A stretch of 64,000 bases of DNA from Onchocerca volvulus (Eukaryota; Nematoda; Chromadorea; Rhabditida; Onchocercidae): contig HG738137.1 of NCBI GenBank assembly GCA_000499405.2, forward strand, positions 26,533,928 to 26,597,927, read 5' to 3'. Below, piece by piece: positions 42,001 through 55,700 of this stretch. Below the pieces are notes generated by a model. It was not told the DNA's origin, did not search any database, and worked only from the letters and a program-made list of their open reading frames with translations. The stretch's first letter is position 1. Each line of letters begins with the position of its first letter. Position numbers and translations under genes: made by a program.

Positions 42001-45000
42001 GCAAAATAAAATGAATGAATAAATTTTGTCATCAAATTTGCGAAAAAAAAAAACAATCGAATTTTGCATTTAAATTTATTGAAGATCTTTTTTTCATTCG
42101 AAATTAGCTATTAAAATGAAAATATCCTTTTTCTTTTCAAAAAAACAAGGAAGCAAAAAAAAAAAAAGGATGCTGCTATCAATTTTAAGTATATTCCGAA
42201 AAAATGGATTATTTATTTTATAGTTCCAAGGATAAATTTCCCTTAAGAATTCTTTTTTTTACTATTGAATTTAAAAAATAAATAACATTTAGAATGCAAA
42301 ATGAGAGTTAAATTCTTTAAATAAACTAATCTATAAAATTCAAAAAAAAAAAAAAAAAAAAAACGGAAAAATTTAAGCGAAATTCTGGAAGATAGCAAAA
42401 GCTACAATTTTCCATTTATCCCATTGGGAATAATTCAAAACGATAAAGAATGAATTGTAATATTTCAAATGAATGCGTTAATGTTTAACATTTAAATGTC
42501 AACTACCGCTTTTTCCATCCATAGATCATGTCATATCATTGTTATCAAAGAAATCTTATCATTATCATAACTTTTAATCACCAAATTATTCGACATAAAG
42601 ATGAAAAGAATGGAAGAATAATTTTGACAAATCTATTTATCATCCTATTCCATCGGGTCCTTTCATCATTCCCCATAATATTCCGTAGAAACAAAAGTAA
42701 AAGTAACAGAAAAAAGAAAGAGAAATGAAATTAAGCTTTTTTTTTTCAACTTTTTAATTGAACATAAAGAATTTGATTATGGTGTGAGGATAAGTTCAGA
42801 TTAAAAATAAATTTGACTTTTATGAAATTAAATCAATCATTTATGTTATGGCATGAGAGTGAAGTGATTTAAGTGATTTTGAAATAAACTCGATAAATGC
42901 AATAAAAACAATTGAGAACTTAATCTTTATTCGAAATTAGCTTGATTAAACCGATTTTTTCGTGGTTCAATTAGATAAATTGAACTTATTTGATCGATAA
43001 GCAAGCTAATTTAAATAATTTAGTGTAAATGAAATGAAATTTAAATTTTAGCTGTGTATCAGTTTGCTCAACACGTGGCATGAAACAGTGCGAATGTGAC
43101 GTGGAAGAGGACAATTATTGCTATTTATGCTGTGGCAATTCGTATTCACGTTGCTTGCCCGCGCATCAATATAATATACTTAGGTATTCAATTTCATTCA
43201 AATTTCATTAGTAAGTACAAATTGACTTTAAAATCAGGCAACTTCTTTAAATCTAAGTACTCAATAATTAAAATTTTGTTATGTACTTATTTGGCTGTTT
43301 ATTAAGAATCGAAGATTTAATGATCTGTTAATACTTAATTCATTCTTATATATCCGAATTACGTAGATGAATTGCAAATTTAAAGTTGCAAGTTCAAGCC
43401 ACTTTATAGATTATCTCGATAATAGCTTATCATCATATCTCATCTACAGACATATTTATATCTTACTTTCTTTCCAGACTATTCAAAATTCAAAAATAAG
43501 CTCATTGAAAAACCAAATTATCCATATGTAAACACTTTTTGCCAATTTTTTATTAAAAAACAATTTGATTGATATGATTCAGTAATTTATATTGCCTAAT
43601 AAGGTGCGCAACAATTAGCTAAAGTTTCCACGAAAAATATCGTTTTTTATTAAAAAACAAAACCAAAGGATGAAGTCTAAGTTTTAGAAATTGAAAATAA
43701 AAAATGAGAAAATTTTTTTATTATTTGAAATTTTCGTATGTCTATCAATGATAAATGAAGCAAGAATGCCAAAAGAGGAAAATAAACCGAAATGTTGCAA
43801 AATGAAACTAAAATTTCAATCGATACCATCAGCATCGCTGTAAAATGCAGTCATTTTTATATTTAATATTTAAGCGAATTTACAGAAATAAATTTAAATC
43901 TACTACCTAATTTTTTTATAAGACAAATATAATTTAGATATCCTAGTCAAAATGAATTATCCAATTATTTTCTCCTTATCAACCATCTTTTTAAATTAAA
44001 ATTAAAAAAAGAATTCTTTTATGATTGTCCTTGTAGTGAATCATTCATCCAAAAATAATTTCCTCACCACCTGCTGATTTTTCACCAAAAAAAAAAAAAA
44101 AAAACGAAAGAAAAAACGAAATTGCATTTCCTTACTTGGATGATAGAATGAAAAACTTATTAAATATGCTCAATTTTTCAGAATGAACATAAAACTTTGA
44201 GAGAAAAAAAATAGAAACGAAAATACATCAATGACGCAATATTCAATTTCGAATTATAATTTATAGAAAAATGGAAAACAGAAATTCAGATACCAAAAAT
44301 GCATTTTAATACCTTAAATGTAAATTTAGAGTCATTTCAATTCATTTCCATATAACTATTCATTTTGCTACTATAGCAGTTCTTTGCTTTTTTAATGAAG
44401 AAAAATTAAAAATTCAATTGCTTCTAAATTTCCAGGGACAATGGAGAAAGATGGGAACGTGAAGCTTGCGCACTTTGCCGTCAAAATGGAGCAGAACTAG
44501 AAGGTTTGGCGTGTGATGACATGGATCCGGCTCGATTGTGCCTTCAGGGCAAATGCTCAAATAGTGTATGTCATGATAAAAAACCTGGACAATATTGCGA
44601 TCGAAAGTTAGCTTATCATTCATATCTTATCGGATATCTTTAATAAAAGGCAATTTCATAAAATATAAATTGAAGGATAGATAGCTATGCAAAATTTCAA
44701 ATCAAAAATCTAAATTACTTTTACAAATTATTATTTTTAATTAACATATTTTAATCTGATCTTAGAAAAATTATTTCTTTCACTGATGATAATAAACTTA
44801 AAGTTCAGTAATTAAAATGAATGAGAAATATGAAACTTAGAATTCAAAAATATTTTTACGATATTCTACCCAAGTTTTAAACAATATTTTGTGATAATAA
44901 ATCTTCCCAAAAGTCTTGCTTTTAATTTCAAATAATACTGATAAGTAGAAACTATCACAAGCCCAAATTTGAAATAATATGTTGGAATTTTAGAATGGAA

Positions 45001-46739
45001 AAAATCTGTGTGGATGATATTTGTGAAAATCCATGTGCTCGGATCAGTCCTCATTTGATGGTTTGTGATTGTCCTTTAATTGATCCGGATACAGGATTTG
45101 CATCTGATGATCGTTGTCAACTTTGTTGCTATGATTTTAATGTGGTAAGTATTGGTAGCTAATTCCAATTTCATTGAATCATTTTGATAAAATATCATTT
45201 TCTAGTAATTGTTTCAGTAAAAAAAAAAAATTTTTTTTCAGCTTGAAATTATGTAAGGAAAAATGGGAAGAAATTTTGAAACTCTTTATATTTATTTGTT
45301 GTTAACTTTAAATCGAATATTAAATTTAAAGTTTATAAAAGATGAAAACCTAAACAGTACATTTTTTTCATTAAGTTATGCATTTTTTCTCTATGACTTA
45401 ATACTTGGAAATAGTCTTGTAGCACATTACACTTATCTATCAATTTCGATTATGTAAGCAAAAATGCACCAAAATATTCCCATGGGAATGAAAAAAAAAG
45501 TTCTGATAAATGCATGCACTTTCAACAATTATATCTGCTCATCAGATGAAAGTGAAGAAATTGTTTCTTTGCTAAAATTAACATTTGAAATGTAAATATT
45601 CGCTTTATCTAAAATATGCTTCAAATCATAGAAAGTGATTGTGACTATTTCTTAATTCGTATCAGATTCAAATTGATGATAAAACAAAAATGTTCCCGCT
45701 CAAAATAAACTTTCGGAAGTTTGCATCGAGAATCTGTTGTAATATTAGATTACGCACTAAAACGATGCATTTCTCGAATTTCCCACACATTACAAAGTTT
45801 AAAAAAAATCAAACATATTTGTATACATAATTAGATAAAATATTAATTTAAAGAAATTAATGATAAAAAACAAATTCATTCCATCTTATCGATTCCTTTT
45901 TTTTTTGGACAAGAAACGCTATGCTTAATTCTTATACCAATTATACAATTCATTCGAACTATTGTTAATTTATGCATGCAACAAGAACCTAATCTAAATT
46001 TCAAAATTGGAATAATTCGAAGTTTTTATTTCATTGGGATCTAATATTATGATAGTAAGAGATTAGAATTTAAAGAGAAAAAGAAAAAAATAAAAATTTA
46101 GTCGAGAGGAATTGAAATTTAAATGATATTATTGTTTGCAGAAGCCTGCATCAAGACGTTGTCAAAATGCATATCGACGATTTAACTTAGCCTCAACTCA
46201 TAATAGGCCTATTTGGCGTGTTGGCCTAGATTGTGCTGGTGGCAAGAAATGTAATCGTTACGGTGTTTGTCGAGGTCTTTCCTTGCAGCCAACATTTTAT
46301 TTAATACTTTCTTCAGCGTTATTTTTCATTTGCTGCCTTATATTATGATATTCGCTAATGGTGACAATGATGATGGTGATGAAGATATGATCATTTCATT
46401 GTGGAAATTTTTTTTTTTTTTAAATTTTCAAATTTTGACTTGAAATTTTGATTCTTCATTTTTACAAAACTTTCCATTCTATTCTTTTTCTATTATTATC
46501 GATAATTCTTTCATGAATAAATTCACATATGGGATATTTAAGTTAAAGAAAATAGTCAAAACCCTAAGGAAAACATTAAAATGGATGCTGTAAAATACTA
46601 ACAAAGAACTGCTTTTTCACTTCTTACTTATCGCTTGAATATTTCTTCAGCAAAAATCAAAATTTTTTTTCCAAATAACAATTTTATCGAAGGTCATTTA
46701 AATCAAATCAAAAAAAAAATTTTTATTTCTATACGAATC

Positions 46740-46775
<36 letters not shown>

Positions 46776-49700
46776 AAGGAGAAACTCTTTGAAGGCTAAC
46801 CTTTGTCCAGATGACTACTGGTTTCGGTGTACCGGTTACCGAACAATCCAGTAATAATGGCCTTCCAACAATGATTGATGGATTTAAATTGGTCATATCC
46901 AAAAAACGAGGTAGCTCTGGAAGCAAATGAAAATTTGGAAAAAAAATTTTTTTTTTAAAAATTCTAAATAATTTTGTACAAATTTACCGTATATAATGTT
47001 TATATCTGTCAATTTTCTGTAATAAATTATGCGATAAATATGAATAATTTAATACAACAAATTTATCAATTATTTCCATTTTTTTTTCTCAATATAATTC
47101 CAAAATCAAATACTTTTGAAATTTTTGTCTCATTCGTTGGCTCATACTAATCATTCATAAACTTTTTAGATGTCTTTTTCGCGTATACATTCTTTATAAT
47201 GAGAATCTTTGCATTTTTTCATACTTTCAGACTTTTAAATCCTGACATCATTTATAGCTTATAATTAGCCAAATAATTAATACTCTATCCTTAAAAATTA
47301 AATGTCGCAATAATCATCAAACGTGCAGTGTGCTACAGTGATGTGTTCAGGCCAAATATTTCAAGAAATTTCAAAAATGAAGCAAAAATTCAGCATTAAA
47401 TTTCACAGTACCAAGTACAGTAAGCTCGTATGTTTTCCTTGCTTCTCCTGCTTCATTTTGCACTACGCAAACATAGTTACCCGAATCACTCAAACGTGCA
47501 TTTCGAATTTCAATTCGTCGGTCGTCCACCTGAAAAAACAAATATTTCACATGTAAGTAAACAAAAATGTTGAATTTCAATTTAAAATTGAAATTGATAG
47601 TTCCTTTAATTAAAATTACGTGAGAAATGAATGAAGTGCCAGTAATCTTAATGAGTAATTCCAAAAAGCAAACTGCTATGACAGGTATATTTCTAAATTG
47701 CTATGATAGATATCCTATTATGACGAAAAATAGGTAAAACAGCCTTATTAGACAAGTATTTTATTAACTATAAACCATAATAAGTAAAATTGCTTGCTAA
47801 ATATGATTTCCGTTTCCTGACCTGAAGGTAAATCAGAAATTTGCAGTAATTCCAACCACGTATACTAAGCTTCAAAAATATTCCTAGTTTCTCAAAATAT
47901 TTACTGATTATGTTAAATTCATAAAAACATACCAAAATATTTGGAGTAATTTGTCCATTTTCCACTTCTCGTCCATCAATAATCCATTTTGTTATCAACT
48001 TTCCAGTACCACTAACTATTTTGCAAGTTAGAATTACTAAATCACCGACTACCACTTCCATTTCCTGGATACCACGATCGAGAATTGGTGGTGCTAAATA
48101 AGATAAAATGATTTAATTTCAAACGATGAGTTTCTTAATATCGCTAATATTCGTGTATAAATAAATAAAAAATTCATTTTTGTAGACATAAATTAAATGA
48201 AGTGAAGTGAAATCCTTATCCTTCCAAAATTTCAAAATTGTGCTTCATAATATTGCAAATGAAGTCAATTTCAAAATTTAAAGAAATAAAAATAATTCAA
48301 TTTGAACTAAATTTAGATCTCGCTGATATTCAGATCTCAGAAAAAAATTACCGGTAAGTTTGATGATAAAATCACGACTTGCTCGACCAACTTTATTTGT
48401 AGCTGTGCAAGTGTAACGTCCATCTAAACCTTCACGTGCTACGTTTATCCATATCGTCTGATTATTATTGAGAAGTACTGAATCGGAATCCGATTTAATA
48501 AAACGATTATTTCTAGTCCATACGATCTTAAATGATTAGAAAAATGATTTTTGAAACAAAGAGCAAAAAGAAATCAAATTCAAAACACTTGAACTGATTC
48601 AAAATATCATAAAATCAATTTTTATCCAAAAATTGTCGATAATAACTGAATATTTTTTAGTTTTAGCATCCCAAAGTTAAGTTTCGTTCAATTTTTGGTC
48701 TTTTAGAATGAAAGATAAGCCACCGAACAAAGGAATCATCTTATTTCATACAATTGGAATTCAATTGCAAATACAAATTTACAAAATCAATGAAATTAAA
48801 AAAACGACAATACTTAAAATAATTCAGCATAAAGAAAAATTTCAGTACTGACTAAACGAAACCAATTTTATTTTTATGTTAAATTTTATTTTTTAGTAGT
48901 AACAAACCTGGGCATCCGGAATAGCCTGAACTACACATTCTACAGCAAAGCCAGTCCCGGGAATTATTGTTTGCAATGGCGGTGAGGAAGAGGATTCGCT
49001 GATAGTTGGTGGAACTGAAATTTCAAAATTCGAATGAATTGTCGCAATAAATATTGATGAAATTATGCATAAAAATGTAATCATACTAGAATCATAAAAA
49101 AGCCAAATAGGTAATCGATTATCAACGAATGGATCATAGATATCACGTCATTCCATGGCAAATTTGTTTTTTCGTTTTTTTTCCTATGCTTTCAGGATTC
49201 CAAGAATTGAAAAATTCATAAAAACTTACCCAAAACATGTAAATCATATATTTTCTTAGCTTCGCCTGCAGTATTTTGTGCAACACAGGTGTATCGGGCA
49301 GTATCCGTGATCTGTGCCGATAGAATGTGCAAAATTCGACCGCGAGAGGAAACCTATTAAAATGCTTTTTTTTTTTTTTTTTTAGAATTTTCTTCATACA
49401 TTGCAAAAAATTAAGCCAGCCTTTTTTTTTTTTAAAAAATATAGCTCAATTTATCGAATTCAGAAGTATCAAAAAGTGATTTAACCTGAAGATAGCTCGT
49501 TTCAGAATGTGGTTCTCCAGCAAATTCGATAGTTTTTCCGTCACGCAACCAATCGATATCGATTGGTTCGGTGCCCGAAACATCACAAAACAAATCTTTT
49601 GGCTCATTAACAGATACTTCAATTACTTCCTGCTTATCACCAGCTATTACTGGACTTCCTAAATATAATAATAGTGTCAACTTTCAATTTTGAAATTTTC

Positions 49701-52700
49701 ATAATTTTGCCAAGCAATAACATTTATCAAATTTCTACACTGACAGCAATTACTTTTAAGTTAATTTTATATTATTAATTGATCTAATTCATACAATACT
49801 AAATTAAACCTATTTATAAAGTATCAATTTACCGACAACTTGAAGGTATGTTTCTAAATCGGCTAAACCAATATCATTCGTTGCTATACATGTATACCTG
49901 AAAATATTTTATAAATAAAGGAAATAGAATCAATATGCCATTTAAAAGAAGAATAGAAATATTTATCAATTTGTTTACTTTTCATTTTTCTAGCTATTTA
50001 CTTTTCATATGCAAAATATTTCCTTCCAAATGAAATTTTCTATTTTTTACTAAAGCAACAATCAGTTTCTATGAGTGCATAATATATATTTTATCACTAA
50101 TATTTAACGTACGTAAAAAACATTTTTTCATCGATTTGGAAGCATATGTTCTTGTGAGTTTTTGAAAAAAAGGAAGAATAGCGATTTACCTTGCATCATC
50201 AATCGCAGAAGTATCGCTAATTTCAAGTTGTCGTCCACCATTCAAAATAGCATGATGATCATCAATTCCAAGTGGTTGTCCATTTTTGAGCCAAGCAATG
50301 GATGGTTCTGGACTACCGAATGCTGGACAATTAATTACCGCTGTCCGGCCAGCATTCACCTGTATACGATTTAGGATATTCGGTCCTTCGATTGTTGGAG
50401 ATTCTAAAAATTTGGAATATTTCAATCCGATATAAAGCGTCTCTTGCAATTTATCAGCAAAATGTTTTATATTTTGAGTTCAGTTTCTTTCCGAGGACAT
50501 TAAAATAATTCATTTTCTAGAAAAATTGGAAGATACTGACAAATAATGCGTGAAATACGTGAACAACAATATAGTTAATTATATAGAAGACAGTATCTAC
50601 TTGCGTTTCGAACAAAAATATTATCCCATTTTTTCTTATTTTTATTTTTTATATTTAGGAGCGATCACATACCTAATAATTTTACGATGAAATCACGTTT
50701 CTCCTCACCAGCTGGATTTCGTGCAATACAAGTATAACGATTTACATCATCCTAGAAAACCATTTTTCTAAGCTAAAGATTCTTTCATGTCAAAATAAAA
50801 GATGTTGACTATACAAGCAAGCGTGTTCAGAGTTCTATTTTCTATCGGTAGACCTGAATTTGCTGAGAACTGTGAGAATTCTAAGAATGAATAAAATATA
50901 TTTGACGAAAGGATTTATCATCCTTTGACATCTAGAGCATCCTTTAACTTAGTAAGTTTTGCTCATAAAATTTTTCCTTTATTTAAATACATTTCAGAAT
51001 GTTTTTTTTCGGTTCATTTAAAAATATTATTCAAAATTTCTTTGATTCAACAAAAGGTATTCTCTCTTGACGAACAACAAACCTTTTTCAAATTTAAGAA
51101 ATGCAATTTCATTCCATTAGCAGATAAGTAAACATCAGAATCATGATAAAATGGCCTGCCAGCTTTTAGCCATGTAACTGTAGGCATCGGTCGACCATTT
51201 GCTGGACAATTAATTGTCAGGGCACTTTGCGATTGACCGCCAATTTCTGCAGGTACACCTTCGTGTTCTATTTTTGGTGGTGCTATAATAAAATTTTGCA
51301 TACTTTAGTGCAAAACTTCAGTAATTTCTGTTGAAAAGTGATGCGAAATTTTATAGGTCAAAGATTAACATATTTTCTGGGTTAGGCAATATTTGTGAAA
51401 AAAAGAGTAATATTACTGTAAAACTGGAAAAAGAAATTCAAAATTGGAAGACTTAAAATTGGAATTGAATTCAGAAAAATGCTTCTGAATCCGAATCTTT
51501 ATTTTTTGATACACATGGGATCTGATTCCATTTGGACTGCAAATTTATATGAACTATATTCAAAAGTTGAAACTTACTCATAACATATAAGAGAATATCT
51601 TGTTCTGCCATTCCAGCCTTATTTTTTGCTTCGCATGTATAGCGACCTGAATTTACTACCTGCAAGATTCAATCGAATTTTTGCAGATTGTATGATGACT
51701 TTATAAAACATTTAAAAGTAGATGGATGAGACTTATAGTCGCATTTCTTAAAATGTGATTTCTCTTCTGAAGGTCATATCTGTCACCTTCCGAGTCCTGA
51801 AAGCATGTTGTAATAATACAGTAGGATCCAATACCTGAAATGTTGTGATATCTTCCACCAATTTTCATAAATTATAAATAAGACAACTTACTCTCACACG
51901 TGATATTTTCAGGTCATTGCCTTTCAGCTGTCCCGTATCGATCCTTTTCGTAATGTTGAACTGTGTAAGAAGTTCACCATCCTTAAACCATTCCACTCCT
52001 GGTTCTGGCTTACCAGTTACCGGGCAACTTAATGTAACGGCGCTATTCTCGATTACTGTCCTGCATAATACGTAAAATACAAATTTAAATTTGTTGGCTA
52101 ATATCAATTTTAATTTTATTAATTTTTAAGAGAATAAAAACAATCACATAACTTTCAGGTGAATTACGAAAATTTAACTGAAAACAAGACGAATATATTA
52201 AAAGCATTGTATATTAAAGGTATTAATTGAAGTTTTTTCAATGATTGTTTTAAAAAATATTACATTGAAAATTATACCTGTTCTTGTCCTTATCAAGAAT
52301 TAATATTTCCGGTGGAAGTAGAACATTTAATTTGTATTCAACTCTCGATTCACCAGCATCATTCCTGACACGACAACTATAGCTTCCCTCATCACGTAGG
52401 TCAGCCCTTACGAATTAAAACACACGGTTTAAATGAACATAGTATCATAAAAAATATTCAAGAAAAAGATAAGACAAATCATCCAAGAATCGGTAGATTC
52501 TCGGCGTATACCTTCAGAAGACCAATAGGAATCCGCCAAAATAATTCGTTCAATTTATTAAATTGGAAAATTTATGAAATTTTAATTGCTTTTTTGAAAA
52601 TGTCAAAAATTACCGATTAATATGAAGTTTACGACTTAACTGGGACATTGCATACTTTCGACCATCAATTTTCAGCGGTTGATAATCTTTAAACCTGAAA

Positions 52701-55700
52701 TAATCGAATCACGAAGAAAGTATGTTTATCTTAACTTACTTATTCCGATGGATAAAGCTATCCGATAATTCAATTCTCAACTTGCCAATAGGTTTAGGTA
52801 GAATTGAAAGATTCATAACCATGTCAAATGAATTTTTTGGTTTTCTCAACGGAATCAGTTTAAATATTAGTTTTTAATGTTGCTTCCAATCAAATAAGTC
52901 AATTATGGAGTTTTAAAAGGTTAGTCGAAAATTAAAACGTTAAAAATTGGAATTTATGGAATTCAATATACCATGTGACTTCGCCGGAAAATCTTTTGTC
53001 AATTATTGGACAATGAATTACTATCGAATCGTTCTGTATAACTTCAGTTATTTTCTTCACTTCTTCAGCTATTGTTGGACGAGCTGAATATTTCATCATT
53101 AAAAGTCAAATAAGACAAAAGCCTGAATTTCAATATAAACACAATACTTTTTTGCTCTTTAAATATTACAGCTGATACGTTGATGCATCTCAATACAAAA
53201 ATTTCAATATTGTTGTCATTCCGAGCCAAATGGTATCAACAAAATATTTCACAGATATTTTCACTTACTTATGACATCCACATCAAAACTAATTTCCGCC
53301 TGGCCAACTTTATTCCGTGCTAAGCATACATAGGATCCACGATGTTCCACACCAGCTCGTGCAATTTTAAGCTGTTGTCCTTCTGAAAGCATCTGTACTG
53401 ACGTGAGTTCTAATGCTGGCTTAGCATCCTGAAAAAAAAAAAATCTCAAAAATAAATAGTCTTATATATCAACTCAGCATTTTACTTAAAATATCACTAT
53501 ACCATAAATGTTCAAAGATGTACCAATGGGGCAAGAATAAGTTACTGAAATTGCTAAAATTAAAATCAATTAATTATTGCAGTTACAATGAATTATTGAA
53601 ATCACTATTTCACGCATATTCACAAGAAGTATTTTAGATACCAATAATATCAATTTTCTTGGAAAAAGGAAAAATAAATTTTATTTTTTTCGTTACCAAC
53701 AAAGTAAATGATGAATCAAGAAATGTAAAACCTTTATCCAAGTGATGATTGGATATGGCTCTCCTTCAACTTCGCATGGTAAAACCAATGAATTATTTTC
53801 AATCACTTTATACTGTCCACCTGCACTAATAATTGTTGGTGGAACTGCAAGATTTTTAAAATTATACTATAATACGGAATAAAAAACCACAGAAAAATAT
53901 CAATATGATCCAAATCTTCTAAAAATTACATCAATATCCTTTAGGATAAAGGTCTTTATTGGCAAAATTTAGTTAGTTTTTCTAAGCCACACATAGTTTG
54001 AACTTTCAGAAAATTCGTAATACTGTAAAATTAATTTACTTATTACAGATAATTTGTAATTTTTGCTTGTTTCACCAGCTTTATTACGTGCTACGCAACT
54101 GTACGTTGCTTGATCATCCGGCTCAACATCAGAGATAACGAGCTGTCGTCCACCATTTAAAATCTGAAAGCAATTAATTTGACAATTTCAAAATTATTAG
54201 AAAACTGAAAATTGGAGGCAAATGAAAGAAAAAATAAGTCGTTGAATTATTATTGGTTAAAACTGCATTATCCGTCAATCGATCTCAATCAATTCACGTA
54301 ATTTAACGTTTCCTCTTATATTTATTCAATAAATGTTTAAAATATTGAGTTATTGATGATAATGAATAATGATTACCTCTACATCATCGCTAGAATCAGG
54401 AACTAGCGGGACGGAATTTTTGGACCACGAGATATTGGCGACCGAAGTGATCGTTAATGGACATTCAAGATTTATTGGTCGATGTTTAAGTGTTTCAATC
54501 AATGTTGTTACATTGGCATTTTCCAATTCTGCAAAAAAATGCAGATATATTTGATATAAAAAAATTTAAAGGTAATTAATTTATATGTGATAAACCTACC
54601 AGGTTTCATGATCACGCGTACATTAAATGTTTTCTCAGCACGACCAGCTTTATTGATAAGAATACAGCGATAACTTCCAGCATTTTCAGAATTTACCGAT
54701 GATACTAAAGCAGTTCTTTTCTCGTTCAAAAGCTATAATCAAAATTAACAGTTATCGATAGAATGAAACGGTATGATTGAACATAAGATTTGGAGATTGC
54801 AGAGTTTAAATTAAATTTATCTCAATTAATTCGATGATCACATCCTAAACCTATTTATTCCAAAAAAGGTTTTTGTCTTCTATTTTTCCATACTAAATTC
54901 TATTCATAACGTGCACATATAATTCGCAAATGAATCTGAAAATTGAAAGCTATCCGCTTACTTGCACGCTATCTGCGACATCAGCGCCATCTTTAGACCA
55001 TTGTATATCTGGAATAGGATCTGCTTCGAAGTCACATTCAAGTTCCAGCGATTCATCTTCTACAACCGAAATATACTCGACTACTTTGCCAATAATACTT
55101 GGCGGAACTGTAAAAGAATTTGTCGATTTTAATACTTCTTCACTAATTAATTTGTCATATATAATTAATCTCAAAATACGAATTCAAAGCAATTAAACTC
55201 ATATTTTATTGCCGTCAAAGATTAACAAAAGCAAATTTTCAAAACATATACCAATGACTGTAACATCGAATTCTCGTGTTGCTTGACCGGCTAAATTTCG
55301 TGCCACACAGGTATATGTCCCTTCAGCATCTTTCTGGATACTTACTATCACTAATCGAGTCTTATCCAACGAAATTTGCATATTTGTATTATCGGACTAA
55401 AAAAATATGGGAAATTTTTGCACAGAGATAATAGACATAGTAGAAATTGAAGATTTTTTCCAATTCCTCGAAATTTTTATCCTTCTGAATGGACATTTGA
55501 GCGCATAAGAAAAAATATCCTGTTGTTACTCAATAACCCAGGATGATTATGAAACTGATTAATAAAATTATTATTTTTCTAGGGATTTAATCAGATATTC
55601 TTCATTTGTCCTAAAAGAGTTTCCAAATAGAAAATTTCTTCGTAAGATTCGTAAGTAGTAGCTTTTTGGAACATTATAAAGAAGTGGTCCAGGAGGATTA

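Larger units (their letters stand above)
28927..46800. other. Giant hemicentin intron (17.9 kb) hosting an antisense gene
   Basis: The donor is ACAAAG|GTTAGC at 46800 and the acceptor TTCTACAG|AATGG at 28927. The intron splits Ig14 between VVIWTK and NGQRVNG. On the plus strand it contains the complete ADAM-like gene (40996-46348). It also holds a MITE-like element (29862-30385), a 54-bp tandem repeat (37508-37763), a GA repeat, a CA repeat and an inverted repeat (34333-34416). The rest of 30386-37500 and 37764-40995 is AT-rich with long A and T runs. I see no exon there. A slightly more GC-rich patch at 37900-38150 has no recognisable product. Confidence 0.85.
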
